Positions 17,120 through 25,435 of a DNA stretch of 64,000 nt are shown in pieces. The translations under genes and the position numbers were made by a program. The notes below the pieces were generated by a model. That model ran no database searches. It saw only the letters and a list, made by a program, of their open reading frames with translations, and was not told where the DNA came from. This stretch comes from Amycolatopsis benzoatilytica AK 16/65 (GTDB lineage: Bacteria; Actinomycetota; Actinomycetes; Mycobacteriales; Pseudonocardiaceae), in the NCBI RefSeq assembly GCF_000383915.1, contig NZ_KB912942.1:6072564-6136563 (forward strand), read 5' to 3'. Each line of letters begins with the position of its first letter. The stretch's first letter is position 1.

Positions 17120-17123
17120 AGTC

Positions 17124-17162
17124 CCGGGCTGCCGGCGGTCACGCCGCCGGCAGCCCGGTTTT
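17124..17162 (+). terminator. Intrinsic terminator after the LAATG peptide gene
   Basis: Perfect 15-bp stem (CCGGGCTGCCGGCGG with CCGCCGGCAGCCCGG), 5-nt loop, followed by TTTT. One of the few hairpins here with a T-run. It separates the surface-protein transcript from wecB. Confidence 0.85.
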
Positions 17163-17185
17163 CCGGGACACTCGAGAGGGTGAAG

Positions 17186-18346
17186 ATGGTGGACGTGATG
17201 CTGCTGGCCGGAACCCGGCCGGAAGCGGTCAAACTCGCGCCGCTCGCGCTGGCGCTCGACGCGCACCCCGGGTTGCGTCCGCTCGTCGTGCACAGCGGAC
17301 AGCACCAGGGCATGGTCGAGCAGGCGCTGGCGCCCTTCGGGGTGACTGTCGACGCGTGGCTGGACATCCCGCCGCGGGTCACCGGCACCCAGGCGGAACT
17401 GGTGTCCGGCCTGCTGCCCGCGCTGGACGCGGCGCTGCGCCGGTCCGAACCGGCCGCGGTCGTCGTGCAGGGCGACACCACGACCGGACTGGCCGGCGCG
17501 CTCGCCGCGTTCTGGCTCGGCATCCCGGTGGTGCACCTGGAAGCCGGGCTCCGTACGCACGATCTGACTTCGCCGTTCCCCGAGGAGGGAACGCGGCAGA
17601 TGATCTCGCGGATCGCGGCGCTGCACCTGGTTCCGACCACCGCGGCGGCGGTCGCGTTGCGTGCCGAAGGCGTTCCGGAGGAACGAATCACGCTCACTGG
17701 CAACACGGTCGTCGACGCGGTGCTGGCGGTGGCCGCGCGAGACCTGCCCGCGCGAGACCCGGCGCTCGCGTTGCTGGAGATGGAGATCGCCGAGGCGGGC
17801 GAACAGCTGGTACTGGTGACGTCGCACCGGCGGGAGTCCTGGGGACTGCCGTTGACGCGCACGCTCACCGCGGTGCGGCAGATCGTCGACGAGCATCCGA
17901 ACGTGCAGGTCTTGTTTCCGGTGCACCCGAATCCGGCAGTGCGGGCGCAGGTCGAAGAGGAGCTGGGCGGGGTCGAGCGGGTGACCGTGACCGAACCGCT
18001 GGAGTATCCGGATCTGGTGCGCGCGTTGCGGTTGGCGTCGCTGGTGCTGACCGATTCCGGTGGGATTCAAGAGGAAGCGCCGACCTTCGGCACCCCGGTG
18101 CTGGTCCTGCGGGACACCACGGAGCGGCCGGAAGCGGTCGACGCCGGCTGCGCCTGGTTGGTCGGCACGGAACCGGAGCTGATCACCACGCTTGCCGCGC
18201 GCATTCTCGGCGGGCAGCTGCGAGCAGCCGCGTCCGCGAACCCGTATGGGGACGGGTCCGCGGCAACGAAATCCGTGCTGGCGATCGAGACTCTGCTGGG
18301 CCACTCTCGCGCCGCGGCGAGCCTGGTGAGCGAAGAAGCCGGTTAG
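17186..18346 (+). CDS. wecB: UDP-N-acetylglucosamine 2-epimerase (non-hydrolysing)
   Basis: Interconverts UDP-GlcNAc and UDP-ManNAc for surface polysaccharide or teichoic-type polymers; cytosolic, 386 residues, usual length. Seen: AGTRPEAVKLAPL, VQGDTTTGLAGALAA, HLEAGLRT, TGNTVVDAV, TSHRRES, FPVHPNP and DSGGIQEEAPTFGTPVLVLR. ATG 17186 is favoured because GAGAGGG lies 5 nt upstream; GTG 17180 overlaps that site. Behind the surface-protein genes but after a terminator, so it has its own promoter. It could supply UDP-ManNAc to the nearby GT2 enzyme (inference). Confidence 0.92.
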   Translation: MVDVMLLAGTRPEAVKLAPLALALDAHPGLRPLVVHSGQHQGMVEQALAPFGVTVDAWLDIPPRVTGTQAELVSGLLPALDAALRRSEPAAVVVQGDTTTGLAGALAAFWLGIPVVHLEAGLRTHDLTSPFPEEGTRQMISRIAALHLVPTTAAAVALRAEGVPEERITLTGNTVVDAVLAVAARDLPARDPALALLEMEIAEAGEQLVLVTSHRRESWGLPLTRTLTAVRQIVDEHPNVQVLFPVHPNPAVRAQVEEELGGVERVTVTEPLEYPDLVRALRLASLVLTDSGGIQEEAPTFGTPVLVLRDTTERPEAVDAGCAWLVGTEPELITTLAARILGGQLRAAASANPYGDGSAATKSVLAIETLLGHSRAAASLVSEEAG

Positions 18347-18354
18347 AACCGGCT
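18337..18354. terminator. Short dyad over the wecB stop codon
   Basis: AGCCGGTT-AG-AACCGGCT, 8-bp arms, with the TAG stop at the centre. The 21-bp gap to convergent tsaD leaves no room for anything else. A weak bidirectional terminator is likely. Confidence 0.45.
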
Positions 18355-18367
18355 CTGCCGCATGAGG

Positions 18368-19414
18368 TCAGAGCGACACGATCTCCACCGGCAACCCCGG
18401 GTTCGCGGAGAAGTCCAGCGGCGCGGTCGCCCGGCCCGCCGCGACGACGTGCGCACCCAGCGCCGCGATCATCGCTCCGTTGTCCGTGCAAAGCTTCGGC
18501 CGGGGCACCCGGAGCTCGATCCCGGCTGCCGCGCACCGTTCGGCAGCCAGCTCGGACAGCCGCGAATTCGCTGCCACCCCTCCGGAAATCACCAGCGTGC
18601 CGATGCCCTGTTCGTGGGCGGCCTTGACGGCTTTCGCGGTGAGCACGTCGGCGACCGCTTCCTGAAACGATGCGGCGACATCGTTCACCGGGATCTGGTC
18701 ACCGGCCCGCTCGGCGTTCTCCACCCAGCGCGCCACCGCGGTTTTCAAGCCGGAGAAGGAGAAGTCGAACTTCGCATCCCGCGGACCGGTCATCCCGCGA
18801 GGGAACGCGATCGCCTTCGGGTTGCCCTGCTTGGCCGCCTTGTCGATCGGCGGACCGCCCGGATAGGGCAGGTCGAGCACCCTCGCGACCTTGTCGTACG
18901 CCTCCCCCGCCGCGTCGTCCACAGTGGAGCCAAGCTCGGTGATCTTGGACGCGATGTCGTCCACCCGCAGCAGCTGGGTGTGCCCGCCGGACACCAGCAG
19001 CGCCAGCACCGGCGACGGCAACGGCCCGTGCTGCAGGGTGTCGACCGCGATGTGGCCGGCCAGGTGATTCACGCCGTACAGCGGGACGTCCAACGCCGTC
19101 GCGTATGCCTTCGCCGCCGAAACGCCGACCAGCAACGCACCGGCGAGCCCCGGGCCGGCGGTCACCGCGATCGCGTCCACATCGGACAGTTTGAGGCCGG
19201 CGGTCGCGAAGGCCCGCTCCGCGGTCGGCACCATCGCTTCGAGGTGCGCCCGGCTGGCGACCTCGGGCACGACCCCGCCGAACCGGGCGTGCTGGTCCAC
19301 ACTGGACGCGACCTCGTCGGCCAGCAGCTCCACCGAACCGTCGTCGTGGAGCCGGACGAGGCCGACGCCGGTCTCGTCGCAGGAGCTTTCGATGCCCATG
19401 ATGACGCGCGCCAT
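18368..19414 (-). CDS. tsaD: tRNA threonylcarbamoyladenosine transferase TsaD
   Basis: Catalytic subunit for tRNA t6A37 synthesis; 348 residues. Seen: [11 protein letters not shown], the metal motif [47 protein letters not shown] and [11 protein letters not shown]. Works with TsaB and TsaE on threonylcarbamoyl-adenylate. The start overlaps the rimI stop by one base (TGATG), so tsaB-rimI-tsaD are translationally coupled. In M. tuberculosis this gene directly follows groES; here about 9 kb of other genes lie between. Confidence 0.97.
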   Translation of the reverse strand: MARVIMGIESSCDETGVGLVRLHDDGSVELLADEVASSVDQHARFGGVVPEVASRAHLEAMVPTAERAFATAGLKLSDVDAIAVTAGPGLAGALLVGVSAAKAYATALDVPLYGVNHLAGHIAVDTLQHGPLPSPVLALLVSGGHTQLLRVDDIASKITELGSTVDDAAGEAYDKVARVLDLPYPGGPPIDKAAKQGNPKAIAFPRGMTGPRDAKFDFSFSGLKTAVARWVENAERAGDQIPVNDVAASFQEAVADVLTAKAVKAAHEQGIGTLVISGGVAANSRLSELAAERCAAAGIELRVPRPKLCTDNGAMIAALGAHVVAAGRATAPLDFSANPGLPVEIVSL

Positions 19415-19896
19415 CAGCCGGCCACCTCGTCTCGTGCCGGGGCCTGCGCGGGGCGGGCCATGGTGAACGCGTCGGCACCGGAGGGCTGGTAGTAGCGCTT
19501 CCGGATACCCAGCTTTTCGAAACCGTGTGCCTCGTACAGCTTCACGGCAGGGTCGTTGTCCGTGCGCACCTCAAGGAACACCGGCGCGCGCATTTCGTCG
19601 GCGCGGGTCAGCAGCGCACGCAGCAACGCCTTGCCGATGCCCTGCCCTTGCGCCTCCGGTACCACGCCGATCGTGTGCACTTCCGCCTCGTAATCCCCGC
19701 GGCGGCCCACTACCGCGAGGCCCGCGTAGCCGAGGAGCGTCTCGCCGTCGTCGGTGCGAGCGGCCAGGTAGTAGTAGCCCTGGTCCAGCTCGGACTGGAA
19801 GGCGCGCGCACTCCACGGATCGTCGCCGGGAAAGAGGATCTTCTCGATCTCCGCGCACCTCGCGACATCAGCGCGGCGCAACTGGTCGAGTTTCAC
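19414..19896 (-). CDS. rimI: Ribosomal-protein-alanine N-acetyltransferase RimI
   Basis: GNAT enzyme of 160 residues that acetylates protein N-termini (ribosomal S18 in E. coli). Seen: [18 protein letters not shown], the acetyl-CoA loop [19 protein letters not shown] and [26 protein letters not shown] 19896 overlaps the tsaB stop (GTGA). The tsaB-rimI-tsaD order is conserved across actinobacteria. Confidence 0.95.
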   Translation of the reverse strand: MKLDQLRRADVARCAEIEKILFPGDDPWSARAFQSELDQGYYYLAARTDDGETLLGYAGLAVVGRRGDYEAEVHTIGVVPEAQGQGIGKALLRALLTRADEMRAPVFLEVRTDNDPAVKLYEAHGFEKLGIRKRYYQPSGADAFTMARPAQAPARDEVAG

Positions 19897-20558
19897 GGCG
19901 CGGTCACCCTCTTGCGCGCGGTCGGCTCAACAGCGTCCGGGCGACGCAGGTACAGCGGCGTCAGCGCTTCGGGCTCCGCGCGCTCGAGAAGCGCCGTACG
20001 CGCCACGCGCACCAACCCGGCCGGTGACGGGAACCGCGGCTCAATAGGCACCACGCCTACCGCGGCGGCGTACTGCAACGCACCGTCGCCCGCCGCGACG
20101 CGAATGTCCGTCTCGACCTCCGCCGGACGCTGTACCTGCGGACCGTCGACCCGCACGCCCGAAGCGTCATACGCAGCCCAGTAGACCTCGCGCCGCCGCG
20201 CGTCCGTGAAGACGAGGAACGGCTTGTCTGTACGCACGACATCGGCGGCGATCGCGTCCAAGCTGCACACCGGGTACGCCGGGATGCCGAGCGCGTGCGC
20301 ATACGCAGCAGCCGTCGCCATGCCCGCGCGCAACCCGGTGAACGGGCCAGGCCCGACGCCGCAGACGATCGCGTCGAGCTCGCGCAGCGTGACGCCAGCC
20401 TCTTCCGCCGCAGCCATCGCGTGGGGCGCGATGAGCTCGCCGTGCGCTCGCGGGTCCACCGTGACGCGCTCTGCCCGGGTGACGAGCTCCGCCTCGTCGA
20501 CGGCAACGATGCCCGCGGTCACCGCCGGGGTCGCCGTGTCGATCGCCAATACCAGCAC
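19893..20558 (-). CDS. tsaB: tRNA threonylcarbamoyladenosine synthesis protein TsaB
   Basis: Non-catalytic scaffold that pairs with TsaD, 221 residues. Seen: VLAIDTATPAVTAGIV (ASKHA-fold phosphate-loop remnant) and the signature CGVGPGPFTGLRAGMATA. GTG 20558 is chosen from the conserved VLVLAIDT start with GGGAAA upstream; a much longer open frame continues upstream without homology. First gene of tsaB-rimI-tsaD. Its usual upstream neighbour tsaE is 8 kb away (28525). Confidence 0.95.
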   Translation of the reverse strand: MLVLAIDTATPAVTAGIVAVDEAELVTRAERVTVDPRAHGELIAPHAMAAAEEAGVTLRELDAIVCGVGPGPFTGLRAGMATAAAYAHALGIPAYPVCSLDAIAADVVRTDKPFLVFTDARRREVYWAAYDASGVRVDGPQVQRPAEVETDIRVAAGDGALQYAAAVGVVPIEPRFPSPAGLVRVARTALLERAEPEALTPLYLRRPDAVEPTARKRVTAP

Positions 20559-20780
20559 GATTTCCCAGGGTAGCCCTGGACCCGACGGGACGCGGGGGCG
20601 GGAGGGCACCGCCGACCGGATACGGAAAGTGACCGGACCGGCGGCGATCACTGCGGTAAGTGAGCACTTCCCCTGCCCGGCTAGGGGATTTTGTCCGCAC
20701 TGGGAACCGTCGGCGACTAAGCTGAGTCCGAACGTCGGCAGAGATAGACGCTGCCGCCGGGTACTAGGGGGAGCGTGATC

Positions 20781-21287
20781 GTGGGCAACGGCCAGTCGTC
20801 CAGCAGCGAATCGTCCAGCTCGAGCAATCCGGCGGACGGGCGCGCCGGGTACGTCGACCCGGAAGAGCAGGCCCTTCGCGACCGCCAGGACGAGCAGTTC
20901 GGCGAAGCGATGAACATGAACGGCGTGCACGTCTACCAGCGCCGCGCGGCCGAGGACGCCAAGGTCAACGCTGCCGCCGCGGGCGGCGGGTTCCACATGG
21001 ACATCGACGCGATGAAGAAGCTCCAGCCCCAGTGGCAGAGCATCGCGGACAAGCTGAGCGACATGATCGCCGCCGGCGGCCAGCTGCGAGTCGTGCCCCC
21101 GCCTGCCGAAGACCCGGCCAGCTCGATGCAGAAAAAGGCGGCGGACATGCACGCCGACGCGTACTTGAAGAGCCTGCGGCAGCAATACGAATACGCGAAG
21201 GGCTACGCGAGCAAGCTGCAAGAAGCGATCGACAAGACCGCGGCGCAGGATCAGGCCAACACCGACAGCCTCCGCAAGCAGGGATGA
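20781..21287 (+). CDS. WXG100/EspC-like helical protein of a satellite T7SS operon
   Basis: 168-residue acidic protein. A Ser-rich N-terminus (GNGQSSSSESSSSS) and a short charged region precede a helical segment (about 70-165) with heptad-like spacing (MDIDAMKKLQPQWQSIADKLSDMI; YLKSLRQQYEYAKGYASKLQ). The QPQWQS turn is a poor WXG. No cysteines or membrane segment. GTG 20781 is picked because AGGGGGAG lies 7 nt upstream; GTG 20775 is too close to it. First of four overlapping or abutting genes that end with an EspG-like chaperone, hence the T7SS assignment. No sequence family recognised. Confidence 0.65.
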   Translation: MGNGQSSSSESSSSSNPADGRAGYVDPEEQALRDRQDEQFGEAMNMNGVHVYQRRAAEDAKVNAAAAGGGFHMDIDAMKKLQPQWQSIADKLSDMIAAGGQLRVVPPPAEDPASSMQKKAADMHADAYLKSLRQQYEYAKGYASKLQEAIDKTAAQDQANTDSLRKQG

Positions 21288-21880
21288 CCCGAGTGAAGAC
21301 ACGCATCGCGGCCGGCCCGGCCGTCGGCCTCCTGCTGCTTGCCACGGCTGCTTGTTCCTCGACGCCGGGCACCCCGGCACCGGCCGCGTCCGCCGCGCCG
21401 TCCAGCTCGTCGCCCAGCGTGCCGAAGGTGAACGCCCCGCTGGATGCCGCCAAGTACGAGCAGAACCCGTGCGCACTGCTCAGCTCGGCCCAGGCGACCG
21501 AGGTGATCAAGTCGGTCCGCAACCGGCAGGGCAAAGGCCTGGTCGGACCCATTTGCACCTGGAACGATGCCGACAGCAACAGCGTCGCCGTCGGGTTGGT
21601 CCCCGGACAGGGCGGACTCGCTAGTTCCTACGCGTACCGCGACAGTGCCGCCGGCTACTTCCAGGTCGCACCGGACGTGAACGGCTACCCCGCGGTGTAC
21701 ACCTCGCCGTCGGACGACCGGAAAAACGGCGGCTGCCAGGCCGTGGTCGGCATCAAAGACGACGAGACCCTCACCTCTTCGGTCTTGCTCGACAAAACGT
21801 CGCCGGATTACCGCGACCCGTGCTCGCTGGCCGCGAAGGCCGCCGCCGCGGCGGTCGCCACTATCAAGGCAGGTGCGTGA
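21284..21880 (+). CDS. DUF3558-type secreted lipoprotein
   Basis: 198-residue exported lipoprotein. N-terminal signal (MTRVKTRIAAGPAVGLLLLATAAC, shown in part: GLLLLATAAC) with the acylated Cys at 24, then a Pro/Ser/Ala linker (about 25-50). The folded domain has NPCALLSSAQATEVI near its start, CTWND, GGCQAVVGI and DPCSLAAKAAAAAV near its end, the conserved cysteine pattern of DUF3558. Function of the family is unknown. Overlaps the previous gene by 4 nt (ATGA) and shares one base with the next (TGATG). Confidence 0.85.
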   Translation: MTRVKTRIAAGPAVGLLLLATAACSSTPGTPAPAASAAPSSSSPSVPKVNAPLDAAKYEQNPCALLSSAQATEVIKSVRNRQGKGLVGPICTWNDADSNSVAVGLVPGQGGLASSYAYRDSAAGYFQVAPDVNGYPAVYTSPSDDRKNGGCQAVVGIKDDETLTSSVLLDKTSPDYRDPCSLAAKAAAAAVATIKAGA

Positions 21881-23181
21881 TGGCCAACCTCAGTCCGCAG
21901 GAAATCGTTCGCCTGGTCAAGTCCGGCAAGGGCTCGGTCGGCCTGTACCAGGGCTCCGACCAGTCCGCCCAGCTGTCCGCGCAGCACGAGCAGATCGCCG
22001 GCGAGATGCGCCGGCTGCAGAGCTCGATGAGCGAGTTCTGGCAGGGCGACTCGGCCGGCCAGGCCTACGCCGGCGCCGGACCGCTGGTTCAGGCATCCCA
22101 GACAAGCGGGCAGCACCTCGCGCAGGCCCAGGACCTGTACCAGGGCCAGGGCGGTTCCTTCAACTCTCTGCAGAGCAAGATCCAGGGCGTTGGAGACCTC
22201 GGCGACAAGCCGGCCAACGACTGGGTCTCCGACACCCCGCTTTCCTTCATGTCCAATCGAGCCGACGAGATCGACGCATGGAACAAGAAGGCCCAGATCG
22301 TCACTGACAGTTACAGTACTTATCACTCCCAGTCCTCGGACAACTCGGCCCAATGGACGAACCCCTCGCAGTACGGCGAGCTCGCTCTGCCCTCGGCCGG
22401 CGGCGACTTCACCGTCACCCAGCCGAGCAGCACCGGCACCGGGCATCTGCCCACGCGTTACCTGCCGGGCGGCGGGTCGATGCCCAACGACGGTTACGCC
22501 GGCGGCGGCAACAGCACCACCAGCAGCACCGGCAGCACTAGCACCGGTTCCGCCACCGACCACACCAACGACCGCACCGGTCCGCCGGGAGCCCTGCCGC
22601 CGTCGGACACGCATCCGTGGGGCCCGAAGGACGTTCCGCCGGCTCACCCGCCGGTCGACCCGCCGGTCCGGCATTCGGGCGGGACGGAGGAGACCACCAC
22701 GTCCGGCTACGTTCCGCCGGACGTCACCACGACCAACCCGGTCAACCCCTGGTCGCCGAACGGCACCGGGCCGAACCCGACCAGCGGGGGCGGCGGGAAC
22801 AGCAACAGCCTCTACGCGCCCGGGGTCACCGGTCCGTTCGGCGGAGCCGGCGGCAGCGACTTCAGCGGCGGGCGCGGCGGCTCCACCGGCGGTCCGGGCG
22901 GCAGCGGCGGCGCGGGCAACAGCCTCGGCCGCGGCGCGGGTGCGGGCACCGGCGCCGGGTCGGTCGGCAATGCCGAGGCCGTCGGCGGCAAGGGCGGCGT
23001 GGCCGGTGCGGCCGGTCGTCCAGGGGCGTCGGGCATGGGCGGCGCGATGGGGCACGGCAAGAAGGGCGAAGGCGAGGACGACCTGGTCCACGAGACCGCC
23101 GACTACCTCGTCGAACAGGACCCGGACGCCGCGCTGATCGGCGAGCTGCCCAAGGCGGTCCCGCCGGTGATCGGTCTCTGA
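21880..23181 (+). CDS. T7SS substrate-like protein with WXG100-type head and Gly/Ser/Thr/Pro-rich tail
   Basis: 433 residues. The head (about 1-150) is helical with FWQGDSAGQAYAGA, a W-x-G turn of the WXG100/PPE kind. The middle and tail (about 160-390) are low-complexity Gly, Ser, Thr, Asn and Pro. The end is ordered again: DDLVHETADYLVEQDPDAALIG followed by ELPKAVPPVIGL. YLVEQD fits the YxxxD/E T7SS export signal. The tail pattern GE-x5-PPVIG recurs in the ESX-4 protein at 58355. ATG 21880 shares a base with the lipoprotein stop; longer starts run into the lipoprotein gene. Likely secreted, role unknown. Confidence 0.72.
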   Translation: MANLSPQEIVRLVKSGKGSVGLYQGSDQSAQLSAQHEQIAGEMRRLQSSMSEFWQGDSAGQAYAGAGPLVQASQTSGQHLAQAQDLYQGQGGSFNSLQSKIQGVGDLGDKPANDWVSDTPLSFMSNRADEIDAWNKKAQIVTDSYSTYHSQSSDNSAQWTNPSQYGELALPSAGGDFTVTQPSSTGTGHLPTRYLPGGGSMPNDGYAGGGNSTTSSTGSTSTGSATDHTNDRTGPPGALPPSDTHPWGPKDVPPAHPPVDPPVRHSGGTEETTTSGYVPPDVTTTNPVNPWSPNGTGPNPTSGGGGNSNSLYAPGVTGPFGGAGGSDFSGGRGGSTGGPGGSGGAGNSLGRGAGAGTGAGSVGNAEAVGGKGGVAGAAGRPGASGMGGAMGHGKKGEGEDDLVHETADYLVEQDPDAALIGELPKAVPPVIGL

Positions 23182-23183
23182 CG

Positions 23184-23954
23184 ATGCTCGTGCTTTCGCG
23201 CGAGGTGGTGCTTCCGGCCGACTCGTTGCCGCTCGCGGCAGAGCTGGCCGGGGTCTCGCTCCCCTCCTCGCTGTCTCCTGACGTGCTCTGGCGCGACCCG
23301 GAAGAGGACCGCGCGTACCGCGACGCGGCGGTCGACGCCATGGCCAGCCAAGGCGTGTGGGGTCGTGGCGGTCCGGACGAGGCATTCGTCCGGACCATGA
23401 CCGTGCTGTGCCGCGGCACCACGGAGCTGTCCGCGACCGTCGAAAGCGGCCGCGACCGGCATTACCGGCTGCTCGTCGCCGCTTCCGGCAAGGACGCCGT
23501 GCTCGCCTGTCACATGCCCTCCACCAGCACCGTTGTGATCCGGCCCGCCCGGCCGGACGCGATCGCGGACAGCCTGGTCCGGGAACTGCCCCGGGTCCCG
23601 CCCGCGGACGGGCCGGCAGTGTCAGTTCCCGAATCCGCGGTGCAGCTCGCGATCGACGGCGGACCGGCCCGCCACGACGCGCGGCTCGTGCTCGACATCG
23701 CCGCGCTGCCCCGGCACGGCGGCGGCCAGATCACCGCCGCCACCCGGGACGGCCTCGGCGGGCGGCGGACCAGCGGGCCGGACGTCTGCACGTACTACGA
23801 CACCGACCACGGCCGGTACCTGTTTTCCTTCTCCACCACCGACGGCGGCGAGCGCTACGTGAACGTGGCCCCGGCCCGGTACGAAACCATGGTCACCCGG
23901 ATGCACGCGCTGCTCGACCACCTCACCGGACAAAGCCCAGCGCCGTTGCTGTGA
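23184..23954 (+). CDS. EspG-family T7SS-associated chaperone-like protein
   Basis: 256-residue soluble protein resembling the EspG family, which in mycobacteria binds PE-PPE pairs and delivers them to the ESX machinery. Seen: an N-terminal LSREVVLPADSLPLAAELAG beta-helix start, VLCRGTTELSATVESG, a central RYRLLVAA-type strand and FSTTDGGERYVNVAPARYETMVTRMHALL at the end. It starts 2 bp after the preceding substrate-like gene, which suggests that protein is its client. Last gene of the operon. Confidence 0.8.
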   Translation: MLVLSREVVLPADSLPLAAELAGVSLPSSLSPDVLWRDPEEDRAYRDAAVDAMASQGVWGRGGPDEAFVRTMTVLCRGTTELSATVESGRDRHYRLLVAASGKDAVLACHMPSTSTVVIRPARPDAIADSLVRELPRVPPADGPAVSVPESAVQLAIDGGPARHDARLVLDIAALPRHGGGQITAATRDGLGGRRTSGPDVCTYYDTDHGRYLFSFSTTDGGERYVNVAPARYETMVTRMHALLDHLTGQSPAPLL

Positions 23955-24016
23955 ATCGGGCCCGGGCACGAGGTACGGTGCGATTCCAGGTGCCGGCGAC
24001 GCAGGAGGTCCGCGAA

Positions 24017-25435
24017 GTGCCCGATCCGCTTTTCCCCGCAGTCGCCGCCGGATCCGCGAAGGAAGCGCTGCGCTTCGGCGACCGGAAGCTGACCTACGCC
24101 GAACTGGGCTCGGTCGCCGGCGCGCTGGCCGCGGAGCTTCCCGCCGGGCGGGTGGCGGTGTGGGCGACGCCGACAGTGCACACCAGCGTCGCGGTGGTCG
24201 CCGCGCTGCTCGCGGGGGTCGCGGTCGTGCCGCTGAACCCGAAGATCGGCGAGCGCGAACTCGCGCACATCCTCGCCGACAGCAAGCCGGAGCTGGTCCT
24301 CGCCGAGCCAGGCGTCGAACTGCCCGCCGCGCTTACCCTGCCGAGGCGCGACATTCCGCTGACCGGCGAAGGCGCGCCGCCGAGTGAAGAACCGGACGCG
24401 GAAGCGCCCGCGTTCATCGTCTACACCTCTGGCACGACCGGCCCGCCCAAAGGCGTCGTACTGCCGCGCCGCGCGATCTCGACCACGCTCGACGCGCTCG
24501 AGGACGCCTGGCAGTGGACCGCGGACGACGTGCTCGTCCACGGGCTGCCGCTGTTCCACGTGCACGGCCTGATCCTCGGCATCCTCGGCCCGCTGCGCCG
24601 CGGTGGTTCGGTGCGCCACCTCGGCCGGTTCTCTCTCGAAGGCGTCACCCGGGAACTAGCGAACGGCGCGACCATGCTGTTCGGCGTTCCCACGATGTAC
24701 CACCGGATCGCCGAGACGGTCGCCGACGACGAAGCGCTCGCCGGCGCGCTCAAGTCCGCCCGGCTGCTCGTGTCCGGCTCGGCCGCGTTGCCGGTGCACG
24801 ACCACCAGCGGATCACCGCCGCGACCGGCCAGCAGGTCGTGGAGCGCTACGGGATGACCGAGACGCTGATGAACACCAGCGTCCGCGCGGACGGCGAGCG
24901 CAAACCGGGTTCGGTCGGCGTCCCGCTCGCCGGGGTCGAACTGCGGCTGATCGACGAGTCCGGAGCCGAAATCAGCGAGCCGGACACGGTCGGCGAGATC
25001 CAGGTCCGCGGGCCGAACCTGTTCACCGAATACCTCAACCGGCCGGACGCGACGGCCGCCGCGCTCGACGGCGGCTGGTTCCGCACCGGCGACATGGCCA
25101 CCCGCGACCCGGACGGGTACGTGCGGATCGTCGGCCGCAAGGCCACTGACCTGATCAAGAGCGGCGGCTACAAGATCGGCGCCGGCGAGATCGAGAACGC
25201 GCTGCTGGAACACCCGGACGTCGCCGAGGTCGCGGTGACCGGCGAACCGGACGACGACCTCGGCGAGCGGATCGTCGCCTGGGTGGTGCCAGCCGGCGAG
25301 CGGCCGACCGTCGAGCAGCTCGCCGACCATGTCGCGAGACTTCTCGCCCCGCACAAGCGGCCGCGGGTCGTGCGGTACCTGGACGCGTTGCCGCGCAACG
25401 ACATGGGCAAGGTCATGAAGCGAGCGCTGGGATGA
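24017..25435 (+). CDS. matB: Malonyl-CoA (dicarboxyl-CoA) synthetase MatB
   Basis: ATP-dependent acyl-CoA ligase of 472 residues, very similar to Streptomyces coelicolor MatB, which makes malonyl-CoA or methylmalonyl-CoA. Seen: LRFGDRKLTYAELG, the AMP loop VYTSGTTGPPKGVVLPRRA, LPLFHVHGLILGILGPLRRG, GSAALPVHDH, ERYGMTETLMNTS, GWFRTGDMA, GRKATDLIKSGGYKIGAGEIE and the C-terminal DALPRNDMGKVMKRAL with the catalytic Lys. GTG 24017 follows AGGAGG by 8 nt. Overlaps the carboxyltransferase gene by 4 nt (ATGA). Could feed extender units to fatty acid or polyketide synthesis. Confidence 0.93.
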   Translation: MPDPLFPAVAAGSAKEALRFGDRKLTYAELGSVAGALAAELPAGRVAVWATPTVHTSVAVVAALLAGVAVVPLNPKIGERELAHILADSKPELVLAEPGVELPAALTLPRRDIPLTGEGAPPSEEPDAEAPAFIVYTSGTTGPPKGVVLPRRAISTTLDALEDAWQWTADDVLVHGLPLFHVHGLILGILGPLRRGGSVRHLGRFSLEGVTRELANGATMLFGVPTMYHRIAETVADDEALAGALKSARLLVSGSAALPVHDHQRITAATGQQVVERYGMTETLMNTSVRADGERKPGSVGVPLAGVELRLIDESGAEISEPDTVGEIQVRGPNLFTEYLNRPDATAAALDGGWFRTGDMATRDPDGYVRIVGRKATDLIKSGGYKIGAGEIENALLEHPDVAEVAVTGEPDDDLGERIVAWVVPAGERPTVEQLADHVARLLAPHKRPRVVRYLDALPRNDMGKVMKRALG

